From the NCBI GenBank assembly GCA_011523545.1, contig WTGN01000100.1, positions 18,744 through 82,743 on the forward strand: 64,000 nt of DNA. The letters are read 5' to 3'. Shown in pieces: positions 56,848-64,000 of this stretch. Every line of letters starts with the position of its first letter. Positions within the stretch are counted from its first letter, which is position 1. This stretch comes from Chloroflexota bacterium (GTDB lineage Bacteria; Chloroflexota; Anaerolineae; Aggregatilineales; Phototrophicaceae). The notes beneath the pieces were generated by a model. The model saw nothing but the letters and a program-made list of their open reading frames with translations, was not told the origin of the DNA and searched no databases. A program made the position numbers and the translations under genes.

Positions 56848-57696
56848 ATGATCGTTGAAGAAGCGCGCGGCATATTCAGCGTGCCACATAGCGCAGCCGA
56901 GGGCAAAAATGTCATTGTCCTTGGCCAGAAGGCAGCGGTCGCGATTGACGTCGGCGCCTATCCTGAAGAGGGCCGCCAAATGGCAGACTTCATCCGCGAA
57001 CGTGGCTACACGCCAAATCGAGTGATTATCACGCATGGCCATCGCGATCACATACTCGGCGGCGAGGACTTTCTCGGCGCAGACGTATACGGGCCGCGCA
57101 AAACTGTGGAGGAGATTCAACGCCAGATCCCCGGGCTAGCTAAACAGATGGGGCTCTCTGAAGAGCAGATCGACGCGCGGATTCTGCATCCGACGATCAC
57201 ATTTGAAAATCAGCTGTGGATCGACCTCGGCAACAGGCAACTGCATCTCTTCCCCACGCCCGGGCATAGCCCCGATATCGTAAGCGTCTACATCAGCGAC
57301 TGCCGGCTGCTAGTCGCCAGCGACACCGTCGTTACCGGCATTGTGCCCGCCATATTTCACAGCAGCGCCGCCTTGGAAGCGTCGATCCAGCGGCTCAGAC
57401 AGCTGGACATCGAAACGCTGATTCCCGGCCATGGGCCAGTGCTGCATGGGCAAGCAGTCGTTCGAGATTGGCTGAACTGGACCAGCAGTTACATAGGTGG
57501 CGTTCGAAGCGCCGTCAGGAGCATGATCGCGGCTGGCGAGCGTGACCGCGCGGCCATACTGGCGTCGATCAGCTACGACGAGCACGTGGGCGGCCGGCTG
57601 CCGGTACACAAGCACGGCATGCCCAAGCGCCACCGTAATGCCGTAGGAAAGATCGCGGATGAGGAGATGACGGCGAAATGCTGCGGCTGGGCGTGA
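56848..57696 (+). CDS. Metallo-beta-lactamase fold hydrolase
   Basis: 282 residues. The metal motif HxHxDH is HGHRDH in VIITHGHRDHILGGEDF, with further ligands H in FPTPGHSPD, D in LVASDTVVTG and H in LIPGHGPVLHG. These make a two-zinc hydrolase of glyoxalase II/lactonase type. Its end overlaps the next gene by 19 bases, so it is coupled to the Gfo/Idh enzyme and might open a lactone that enzyme produces. That link is inference. Confidence 0.83.
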   Translation: MIVEEARGIFSVPHSAAEGKNVIVLGQKAAVAIDVGAYPEEGRQMADFIRERGYTPNRVIITHGHRDHILGGEDFLGADVYGPRKTVEEIQRQIPGLAKQMGLSEEQIDARILHPTITFENQLWIDLGNRQLHLFPTPGHSPDIVSVYISDCRLLVASDTVVTGIVPAIFHSSAALEASIQRLRQLDIETLIPGHGPVLHGQAVVRDWLNWTSSYIGGVRSAVRSMIAAGERDRAAILASISYDEHVGGRLPVHKHGMPKRHRNAVGKIADEEMTAKCCGWA

Positions 57697-58706
57697 TAGG
57701 CGTCGGCTGGGCGGGTCAGCGGCAGATTCGCGCGGCGGCCGAATTGGCGGGCAGAATCGAAATCACGGCGATCGCTGATGACGACAGCGAGCACCTGTGT
57801 GCGACGGCGTCCGCTTTGGGTATCGAGACGCTATATTCGCGCCTGGAGGACATGCTGGCGGACTCGCAGATTGATGCTGTGTCGATCTGCACGCCGCATA
57901 CGCTGCATAGACCGATGGCCGTGGCGGCGGCGAAAGCGGGAAAGCACATTCTGGTCGAGAAACCAATGGCGCTGACCGTTGCCGACGCTACCCACATGAT
58001 CAACGTGGCGCAGCAAAACAGCGTCAAGCTCTACGTCGCCGAAAACTGGGTATACTCGCCAATGACCGCGCATCTGCGGGGCATCGTCGCCAGAGGCCTG
58101 CATATCGGCGAGTTGATCGCCGCTGCCTATGCCTGGGGCTTTCGGGCGGAGCGCTACGCTTACCCCGGGCGGCGCGCCTGGCTGGGGCAGCCGGAGCGAG
58201 GCGGCGCCGGCACCTGGATGCTGCACGGAATCCACAGCATCGCCCGCCTCCGGCACATTCTGGGCGAGATGAGCGTGGTGTATCTGCGGGAGCATCACGC
58301 CAGCCAATTTGCTACGCCGGATGTGGAAGGCACTGTCAGCGGCCTCTTAACATTGGAAAGCGGCGTTCACCTCAGCATTCTGCATTCATGCGAGCTTGAA
58401 CTGAAGGGACCTCTGGCTGGCCTGTGGCTGCATGGCAGCGAAGGCAGCATCCATGCGGACGAAGATGGTTATACAGTCTTTGGCAATGCTTCAAACGAGC
58501 TGCCTGCCCGGCAAGCCTACCCCGCGCCGAGCTTGTCTGATTATGCGCTCGAGTTGGCCGCCTTCGCCGACTACGTTGAAGACGAAAAGCTCGGCCCGAC
58601 CACAGGCGCCAGCGAACGGCGCACGCTCAGCATTGTGCAGGCCGGTTACGAGTCTATCGAGAGCGGCAAGCCGATTGATCTCGAACAGCGTTTCGGCGCG
58701 CTCTGA
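57678..58706 (+). CDS. Gfo/Idh/MocA family oxidoreductase
   Basis: 342 residues. Rossmann start LRLGVIGVGWAGQRQIRAAAEL, EKP motif ILVEKPMALTVADA with the catalytic lysine, and GGAGTWMLHGIHSIARLRHILGE with the active-site histidine in the second domain. It probably oxidises a sugar or sugar-like alcohol. Overlaps the upstream lactonase-like gene and converges on the leftward operon at 58723. Confidence 0.87.
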   Translation: MLRLGVIGVGWAGQRQIRAAAELAGRIEITAIADDDSEHLCATASALGIETLYSRLEDMLADSQIDAVSICTPHTLHRPMAVAAAKAGKHILVEKPMALTVADATHMINVAQQNSVKLYVAENWVYSPMTAHLRGIVARGLHIGELIAAAYAWGFRAERYAYPGRRAWLGQPERGGAGTWMLHGIHSIARLRHILGEMSVVYLREHHASQFATPDVEGTVSGLLTLESGVHLSILHSCELELKGPLAGLWLHGSEGSIHADEDGYTVFGNASNELPARQAYPAPSLSDYALELAAFADYVEDEKLGPTTGASERRTLSIVQAGYESIESGKPIDLEQRFGAL

Positions 58707-58722
58707 GCAGGACCGCAACCAG

Positions 58723-59547
58723 CTACTCCAGAATCAGGCCCGCGGCGTCAGCGGCCTTCCGCAGATGGGACAGGCTGGCTCGCGCTTCTTCGGGCGAAAA
58801 CATGTGCTCCAAAATCAGCCAACTGTCAGCGGGCAGGTGCGGCGCCATCAAGCGCAGCATCTGCGCCCAGTCGGTTGCATCTTCTGTTATTGGCGCCAAC
58901 TCTACATGGATGTGAAACCCTTCCTTGAGCGCGACGCCCTTGACATGGCCCAAGCCGTAGTGGCCAGCCAGCCCGTTACAGATGTGCTCGACTTTGGGCG
59001 CGGGATCCCAAAGGTCCAGGTAGCTGTACAAACTGGTCACATCGATATTGCAGCGCAGGGCGTCCGATCCGCCAGCAAGTTCTTTCAGCCGCAGGAAGCT
59101 CTCCGGCGAATTGACGGCTGTCTTCAAATAGGGCTCGATCGACAGTTTGGCCTTGTGCCGCTCCGCCAATTCGAGCATCGGCTTCAGCGCTGCCGCCACC
59201 CTCGCCAGCGATGCATCCGTGAAATTGCGCGCGTCCGCCGCGCCGAAGCCTGAAGGATGATAGTTGCCGCCATTGATGACGATATACGGGCAACCTGTAT
59301 CCGCCGCCAGTGGGATGGCTTGGGCGAGGGTCTCGGTCTGTTTCGCCTGCGCTTCGTCATCGATAGACAGAGGATTGAATCCGAATGCGCCAATTTGACA
59401 GACCTGCAATCCACGCTCGTTCAAGGGCGCGAGCGTCGCGTCCACGCCATCCTTGACCAGCTGATCGGCTGAGATCGGAACGCCTTTTATCCCATGCTCG
59501 ACGGCGACGTCATGTGTGTGCTTGCCGACTTCTACGCCTAATCGCAT
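58723..59547 (-). CDS. Sugar phosphate isomerase/epimerase (xylose isomerase-like TIM barrel)
   Basis: About 274 residues from MRLGVEVGKHTHDVAVEHG. The barrel strand ends show the usual metal-binding pattern: INGGNYHPSG, KLSIEPYLKTAVN, RCNIDVTSLYSYLD, HVKGVAL, and E in WLILEHMFSPEEA. The family covers tagatose/psicose epimerases, inosose dehydratases and AP endonuclease-like proteins. GAGGA is 7 bases before the ATG at 59547 (59550 is an equal alternative). It is the last gene of the leftward GH4 operon. Confidence 0.83.
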   Translation of the reverse strand: MRLGVEVGKHTHDVAVEHGIKGVPISADQLVKDGVDATLAPLNERGLQVCQIGAFGFNPLSIDDEAQAKQTETLAQAIPLAADTGCPYIVINGGNYHPSGFGAADARNFTDASLARVAAALKPMLELAERHKAKLSIEPYLKTAVNSPESFLRLKELAGGSDALRCNIDVTSLYSYLDLWDPAPKVEHICNGLAGHYGLGHVKGVALKEGFHIHVELAPITEDATDWAQMLRLMAPHLPADSWLILEHMFSPEEARASLSHLRKAADAAGLILE

Positions 59548-59557
59548 CATTTTATCC

Positions 59558-60571
59558 TCACGCTGTGTCCAACAAGACTTTACTCCCGCTGCGCGCCGAC
59601 TTGGTGACGGCGTCGGCGATGGCGACAGACAGCATCCCGTCTTCAACGCTGGCCGACGGCTGCTCGCCCTTGCTCAGGCACTCGAAGAAATGGCTGAAGG
59701 CCTGCGTGTACCGCGTCGTGCCGAGTATCTCCGGCGGCTGCGCAAATGTACTGACAGTATCTCCACTGCGCGTCGCCCAGGTCAGCGAGTCCCACATATG
59801 ATGGCGGCCGCGCAAGCGCGCTTGGCCATGCTCGCTTGTGATGTCAATCCGCGGGAAATCCCAGTGCGCGTTGGCGCCGTATCCGCCGACTGTGAGCGCA
59901 GCGATGGCGCCGCTTTCGAATCTCAGCGTTATGGCTGCTGCTTCTTCCGCCGGGCGGCCAGCAAATTGCGCCGCCTCGGCCATCACGGAAACCGGCTTGC
60001 CCATGAGATAGCAGACCGCGTCAAAGAGATGGCAGGAGTTCTCGTTGAACATGCCGTTGCCGTTATCGGGATCCCAGAACCAGCCGTCTTCCGGCGGCAA
60101 GTAATCAAAGACATATTCGCCGTTGAGCATCCAGCCTTCGCCCAGCTCGCCATCCATCAAGTCGCGCAAGCGCACGATAGCGGGATGGAAGCGAAAGCTG
60201 AAACCGAGCATGACCGTAGCACCGTGCCGCCGGCAGGTGTCCGCCAGTTGCGCCGCATGGCTCGGGTTGCTCGCCCAGGGTTTCTCCACGAACATGGCCA
60301 GGCCGCGCGCCGCCGCCCCCTCGATGATGTCGGCGCGCGACGATGGCGCCGTGGCGATGACGACGGCGTCAAGCGCCTCGTTGGCGAACATGTCGTCACT
60401 GGAGCGATAGGCTCTGGCGCCATAGCGGGCGGCGTATGTGTCCAAGCCTTCGGCGATGTTCGGGTTGCGGTCAGCCACCGCTACCAGCTGGGCACAGTCC
60501 AGATGCGCCAGGGTACGCACCAGGAATTGGCCGAAGCGCAAGCCAGCGACGCCTACTTTGAATCGCTTCAT
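59558..60571 (-). CDS. Gfo/Idh/MocA family oxidoreductase
   Basis: 337 residues. FKVGVAGLRFGQFLVRTLAHL is the dinucleotide site, and AMFVEKPWASNPSHA carries the catalytic lysine. The second domain has GNGMFNENSCHLFDAVCYLMGKP. TAGGAG precedes the ATG at 60571. It lies between another Gfo/Idh gene and the isomerase in one operon, a pairing typical of stepwise oxidation and epimerisation of an unusual sugar. Confidence 0.87.
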   Translation of the reverse strand: MKRFKVGVAGLRFGQFLVRTLAHLDCAQLVAVADRNPNIAEGLDTYAARYGARAYRSSDDMFANEALDAVVIATAPSSRADIIEGAAARGLAMFVEKPWASNPSHAAQLADTCRRHGATVMLGFSFRFHPAIVRLRDLMDGELGEGWMLNGEYVFDYLPPEDGWFWDPDNGNGMFNENSCHLFDAVCYLMGKPVSVMAEAAQFAGRPAEEAAAITLRFESGAIAALTVGGYGANAHWDFPRIDITSEHGQARLRGRHHMWDSLTWATRSGDTVSTFAQPPEILGTTRYTQAFSHFFECLSKGEQPSASVEDGMLSVAIADAVTKSARSGSKVLLDTA

Positions 60572-60580
60572 CTTTCGCTC

Positions 60581-61801
60581 CTAGTAGTCCAAGCTGGTGG
60601 TCATGTGATAGAGCTCGCCTGTTTCCGACGATTTCAGCGCGCCGACCATCATTTCGGTGATGTGCAGGCCCCAATCCACATTTACCAGCGGCTCCTTGTC
60701 TTCCAGGATGCACTCTACCAAATGCCTCGACGATTCATGGTAGTAATTGAAGGCGCCCGGAACCGGAACCGGCCAACGCGCCTTGCTCCGGTCGCCCCGC
60801 AGAGGTATATGGAACCAGCCATCCTCCGAGACTTCCGGCAGCAGCTCTCTGCGACTGCTGATGATTGAGGCCTTGTAGCCGGCGCCGAACAACAGGTTGC
60901 CTTCCGTGCCGTAGACGCTGAGAGCGCCGCCGCCAGCGCCTGGCAAGATCGGATGATAGATGCGGCCGACATGGCAAGCGCCGTGCGAGCCGTCAGCCAT
61001 TTCGTAGAGCGAATAGGCTTGATCCACCGCTTCCATCTTCACCGGCTCTGTCCGCGGGAGATTGACAACAACGTCCCAGTAATTGGCATCCTGCGGATCG
61101 CTGATCTGCGCCATGAATTTGTCGAACTCGGACTCGGGCACGATGAAATCATCCGCGACCGAAATCTTGGCGTGGGCGAAGACGGACTTGCAGGGCCCGA
61201 GCACACCAACGATATTCGTCGGCGCGTATGGCAGGTCAAATAGGAAACCCCCGCTGTCCGCAGCAAAGAAGGCGGCTTTGCCATAGGGATTGCTGGCCAG
61301 CCCGGGCGCATAGCTTGTCGGTCCGGTTGCGCCGAGCGAAAACCACAATATGTCGCCCAGTACGCCTTGTTTCACCAGATCGCGTAGCACCGCAAAATCT
61401 GGATCGAGCGGCGTGCTGGAGCTGGGCTCAATGACTGCCTTTAGCCCGGCAGCGCGGACGCCATCGCGAATCTTGCGCGCGTCATCCAAGTCTGTCGCCA
61501 TTGGCTTCTGAATGAGGATGTGCTTGCCCGCTTCAATCGCCGCCAGGGCGAACGGGACATGTGTGCCCGGCGCTGTCAGGATGAAAACCGCATCAATGTC
61601 GGATTTCTCCAGCATGTCGTAATAATCGCCGTATTGCTCTTTCGCGCCGAAGACGCGGGCGCAGGCCTCGGTTCGCACCGCATGAAGGTCGCATACGGCC
61701 GTGATCTCCGCATTATCCAATGTCATGAGATAAGGCAGGTAATAGGCAGCCGCGACAACGCCGCAGCCAACTACGCCAATCTTCACTTTTTCCTTCGCCA
61801 T
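60581..61801 (-). CDS. Gfo/Idh/MocA family oxidoreductase, long form
   Basis: 406 residues, longer than its neighbours. KVKIGVVGCGVVAAAYYLPYLMTL binds the dinucleotide. The usual EKP is QKP here (HILIQKPMATDLDDARK), keeping the lysine. The second domain has SGGFLFDLPYAPTNIVGVLGP where a histidine is more common, so the active site differs. RBS AAAGGGG is 5 bases upstream. Ten bases separate it from the next gene of the operon. Confidence 0.85.
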   Translation of the reverse strand: MAKEKVKIGVVGCGVVAAAYYLPYLMTLDNAEITAVCDLHAVRTEACARVFGAKEQYGDYYDMLEKSDIDAVFILTAPGTHVPFALAAIEAGKHILIQKPMATDLDDARKIRDGVRAAGLKAVIEPSSSTPLDPDFAVLRDLVKQGVLGDILWFSLGATGPTSYAPGLASNPYGKAAFFAADSGGFLFDLPYAPTNIVGVLGPCKSVFAHAKISVADDFIVPESEFDKFMAQISDPQDANYWDVVVNLPRTEPVKMEAVDQAYSLYEMADGSHGACHVGRIYHPILPGAGGGALSVYGTEGNLLFGAGYKASIISSRRELLPEVSEDGWFHIPLRGDRSKARWPVPVPGAFNYYHESSRHLVECILEDKEPLVNVDWGLHITEMMVGALKSSETGELYHMTTSLDY

Positions 61802-61837
61802 AATGTCCCCTTTGCTCCGCTTGATTCAGACAAGTCC

Positions 61838-62974
61838 CTATTGGTCAGATTCGGAGAGGCCAAGGTTTTCAAGAAACAGGATGAACATTCTACCCTCCAG
61901 CGCGTTGTCCGGGTGCGGCTGCCAGGGTTTGGCGATGATATCGGGGGCGCCGTTCCCGGTCACATCGCCGACGACAGCTTCATGGCCGCCCAGGTTGCCA
62001 TCGAAGATGACATGTTCTTTCCAGGCGCCGCCGACGCCATCGAGATTCTCCCAAATATAGAAACGCGGCCGCCCGTCGCCGCGAACATACTCCATCTCGC
62101 AGGAGAAAACATCCAGATCGCCATCGCCGTCCAGGTCGCCGACAGTTAAGCTGTGCAGCGCGCCGCGGCGGGGAACGCTTGACCTGCAAATCTCGTGTCG
62201 CTTCCAATAGTGGCCGACGCCATCCAGGTTCTCCATCCACCAAACAGCCCCGCCAGGTATCTCGGCATCACAGAAGACCACATCATTCCAGCCGTTGCCG
62301 TTCATATCGCAGACGGCGGCCCGAACGCCATCAAAGGCAAAACGCGGACGAAAATCTTCTGGCGGGTAGGTGTTTGGTCCGATGGGGCGGACTTGCCATT
62401 GCTGCCCATCGCCATTGACATTCTCGAACCAGACGTTTGTGCGCACGATATCGAGATCGCCATCGCCGTCCAGGTCGCCCACTGCAATGCCGGCATGCAC
62501 AGCGGGACCGACAATCGTATGACGCCAGCGCTGCTCCGGATCAGCCGCGATCTTGTACCAGCGTAGGTCGTTCAGGTCGGACATGGTGACGATTTCTGGA
62601 GCGCCATCACCATCAACATCGGCGGCGACAATATCATGCACGCCCGCCAGCTCAGGGTCAAATACGAAGCGTTCAAAGGGCTTGCTATAGTCGCCCGAAT
62701 TGCGATACCAGACGCCGCCGGCGACGACATCCAGCCGCCCGTCGCCGGTGACGTCCAGCGCGATGCAGCCGACATCAGAAGGCGAATCGTGACCCAGGAC
62801 ATGCCGCGTCCAGCGATCGGGCGCATGATATTTGTACCAGTACAGCGTGCCGTAGCGCTCGCCGACGATGTACTCGAGCGCGCCATCGCCATCCAAATCG
62901 GCGAGGCAAGTTTGCGCCAGCATGGGCGGCACATCCAGGGCGATGAAATGTTGGCGGAAGTTGAACTTGGACAT
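61838..62974 (-). CDS. FG-GAP/VCBS repeat (integrin-like beta-propeller) protein
   Basis: About 378 residues built from roughly seven repeats, each with a calcium-type loop: DLDGDGALEYIVGE, DVTGDGRLDVVAGG, DVDGDGAPEIVTMS, DLDGDGDLDIVRTN, DMNGNGWNDVVFCD, DLDGDGDLDVFSCE and DVTGNGAPDIIAKP. This predicts a seven-bladed propeller. No signal peptide or membrane segment is seen, which is odd because such proteins are normally extracellular. It lies in an operon between a GH4 glycosidase and Gfo/Idh dehydrogenases. ATG at 62974 or a TTG at 62989. Confidence 0.85.
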   Translation of the reverse strand: MSKFNFRQHFIALDVPPMLAQTCLADLDGDGALEYIVGERYGTLYWYKYHAPDRWTRHVLGHDSPSDVGCIALDVTGDGRLDVVAGGVWYRNSGDYSKPFERFVFDPELAGVHDIVAADVDGDGAPEIVTMSDLNDLRWYKIAADPEQRWRHTIVGPAVHAGIAVGDLDGDGDLDIVRTNVWFENVNGDGQQWQVRPIGPNTYPPEDFRPRFAFDGVRAAVCDMNGNGWNDVVFCDAEIPGGAVWWMENLDGVGHYWKRHEICRSSVPRRGALHSLTVGDLDGDGDLDVFSCEMEYVRGDGRPRFYIWENLDGVGGAWKEHVIFDGNLGGHEAVVGDVTGNGAPDIIAKPWQPHPDNALEGRMFILFLENLGLSESDQ

Positions 62975-62999
62975 GAGCTCCTCGATCAATCACCTTTGC

Positions 63000-64000
63000 T
63001 CAAGCGAACTGCGGCAGGTGGACGGCATTCAGTCGCAGCATGTCGTCAACCATCGCTTCTACCTGGCTGACACTCTCGACAACCGGATCGAGCAAGGCTG
63101 CTTGCAAGACAAGATTGCGATCGCCGCGCACGGCCGCCTCCACGATGAGCTCGGTCTGGTCGATATCGCGCCGGTTGAAAGCAGCCAGGGGCGGCGGCAA
63201 ATCACCGATCGACAGCGGGTAGATGCCGCCGCCATCGACGACCGCGGGCGTTTCGACAAAAATATCGCGCGGCAGATTGTTGATTTGGCCAGTATTGACC
63301 ATATTGACAGCCGGCAGCCGATGGAACTCATTCCCGGTCACAGCGGCAATGATTGGAACGGCCAGCGTATCGGCCCAACTGCGCGGCGCAAAAAACGGAT
63401 CCAGCCGCAACTCAGCCGAGAGCTCGCCCTGATTGCCAAGCGCCCCCTCAAATTTGTCCCACTCGGCGTCGTCCTTGGCCAACTCGCTTAAGTACTGCCA
63501 GCGGTTCGCCTCCTGTGTCAAGTGCCCGGAGAAATCGATGCCTCTGATTCCGAAGTATTCCCAAGCGAAGGAAATGTACTCGCCGGCATGGCTGTCGAGC
63601 GTGCCGGGCATATAGCCATAGACCTCCAGCAGTTTGCGCGACAGCGACTGTTCGTCATCGTCAAGGCGGCTCAAGCAGGCTTTCATCAGCGGGAGCAAAT
63701 CCTCGCCCGTGTCTTTGCGCCGCAGGTCAAGTATCCAGGTCAGGTGGTTGGTTCCGGCCGCGGTGACCGCCATGTCATCGCCGTCTATCCCCATGACGCG
63801 GTTGAGAAAGAGATAGAGCGCCATCTCAACGCCGTGGCACAACCCCAAGATCTGGCCCAAATCCGCATAGCGCTCCAATGCCAGGCAAATGCGGTTTAGC
63901 GGATTCGAGGTCACCATCACCGTGGCGCCAGGGCAGAGTGCCTTGATATCGCGCGCGATCTCAAGATGCAGCGGAATCTGACGCAGCGAATGGAAGAGCC
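63000..64000 (-). CDS. GH4 family glycosidase (alpha-galactosidase/alpha-glucuronidase-like), 5' truncated by window edge
   Basis: 333 residues visible; the N-terminal ~100, with the NAD motif, lie beyond the right edge. The visible part begins FHSLRQIPLHLEIARDIKAL and shows the GH4 motifs MVTSNPLNRIC, the metal-binding cysteine in LGLCHGVEMAL and the histidine in GTNHLTWILDLRR. GH4 enzymes use NAD and Mn for redox-assisted glycoside cleavage in the cytoplasm. The 3-keto intermediate chemistry resembles Gfo/Idh reactions, and two such genes are in the same operon. Confidence 0.88.
   Translation of the reverse strand, partial: LFHSLRQIPLHLEIARDIKALCPGATVMVTSNPLNRICLALERYADLGQILGLCHGVEMALYLFLNRVMGIDGDDMAVTAAGTNHLTWILDLRRKDTGEDLLPLMKACLSRLDDDEQSLSRKLLEVYGYMPGTLDSHAGEYISFAWEYFGIRGIDFSGHLTQEANRWQYLSELAKDDAEWDKFEGALGNQGELSAELRLDPFFAPRSWADTLAVPIIAAVTGNEFHRLPAVNMVNTGQINNLPRDIFVETPAVVDGGGIYPLSIGDLPPPLAAFNRRDIDQTELIVEAAVRGDRNLVLQAALLDPVVESVSQVEAMVDDMLRLNAVHLPQFA

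Noticed and set aside
59516..60868. 450-residue plus-strand frame
   Set aside because: Antisense to the Gfo/Idh gene at 59558-60571, which has RBS, Rossmann motif and EKP lysine.
1..64000. tRNA or rRNA genes
   Set aside because: No cloverleaf-compatible segment with a GGTTCGAATCC-type T arm and no rRNA-like stretch was seen on reading.

Overview
The window is GC-rich, gene-dense DNA that looks like a free-living or host-associated Chloroflexota bacterium (Anaerolineae/Caldilineae/SAR202 type). The reasons are six Uma2-family proteins, an LLM enzyme of an F420-associated family, many Gfo/Idh/MocA oxidoreductases, NMT1/THI5-type and peptide-type ABC importers, and two families of short intergenic repeats (TGTAGGGGCG...CGCCC and CCCCTCCCCGAAGCATCAGGGAGGGG). 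This placement is inference; no rRNA, tRNA or phylogenetic marker lies in the window.

Layout. 1-3600: tail of a sterol desaturase-like gene, a vanadium haloperoxidase-like secreted protein and a TetR regulator. 3650-18270: a catabolic island that reads as reductive pyrimidine (or related cyclic ureide) degradation. It holds an NMT1/THI5-type ABC importer with two permeases, one of them unusually large, a class III aminotransferase, a malonate-semialdehyde/methylmalonate-semialdehyde dehydrogenase, beta-ureidopropionase, an LLM flavin/F420 oxidoreductase and dihydropyrimidinase. Aminotransferase and dehydrogenase diverge from a control region with two TTGTACAA palindromes, one on the predicted -10 box. 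The first enzyme, dihydropyrimidine dehydrogenase, is absent, and the LLM protein is the obvious unexplained redox enzyme. A DUF433/DUF5615 toxin-antitoxin-like pair and a tandemly duplicated Uma2 gene are inserted in this island.

18400-23900: two more Uma2 pairs flank a secreted M16 peptidase. 23900-28630: a leftward operon of two Gfo/Idh/MocA dehydrogenases, a TIM-barrel protein of unknown activity and an NAD-dependent epimerase. 28700-38270: a rightward run of amide- and ring-opening enzymes (DUF6092, nitroreductase, VOC, M20 amidohydrolase, allantoinase/dihydroorotase-like, a second amidohydrolase, DapA-like lyase, threonine synthase-like). It begins behind a consensus sigma-70 promoter and ends in a frameshifted chimera of an aspartoacylase N-half and an MlrC C-domain.

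38540-47640: a leftward amidohydrolase, then a sulfatase followed by a complete peptide/oligosaccharide-type ABC importer. 47640-48230 holds gene debris, including a recognisable GH32 fragment. 48235-58700: P1 (DmpA-like) aminopeptidase, dimethylglycine/sarcosine dehydrogenase, FGGY kinase, E1alpha and E1beta of a 2-oxoacid dehydrogenase, an E2 that has lipoyl and E1/E3-binding domains but no catalytic domain, phytanoyl-CoA dioxygenase-like protein, MBL hydrolase and a Gfo/Idh enzyme. 58720-64000: a leftward operon with a GH4 glycosidase (cut by the window edge), an FG-GAP repeat protein, two Gfo/Idh enzymes and a sugar-phosphate isomerase/epimerase.

Overall this is a heterotroph scavenging pyrimidines/ureides, N-acyl and beta-amino compounds, sulfated or peptide ligands and unusual sugars. 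No complete mobile element, CRISPR array or prophage was seen. Gene decay and local tandem duplication are the main signs of genome flux.
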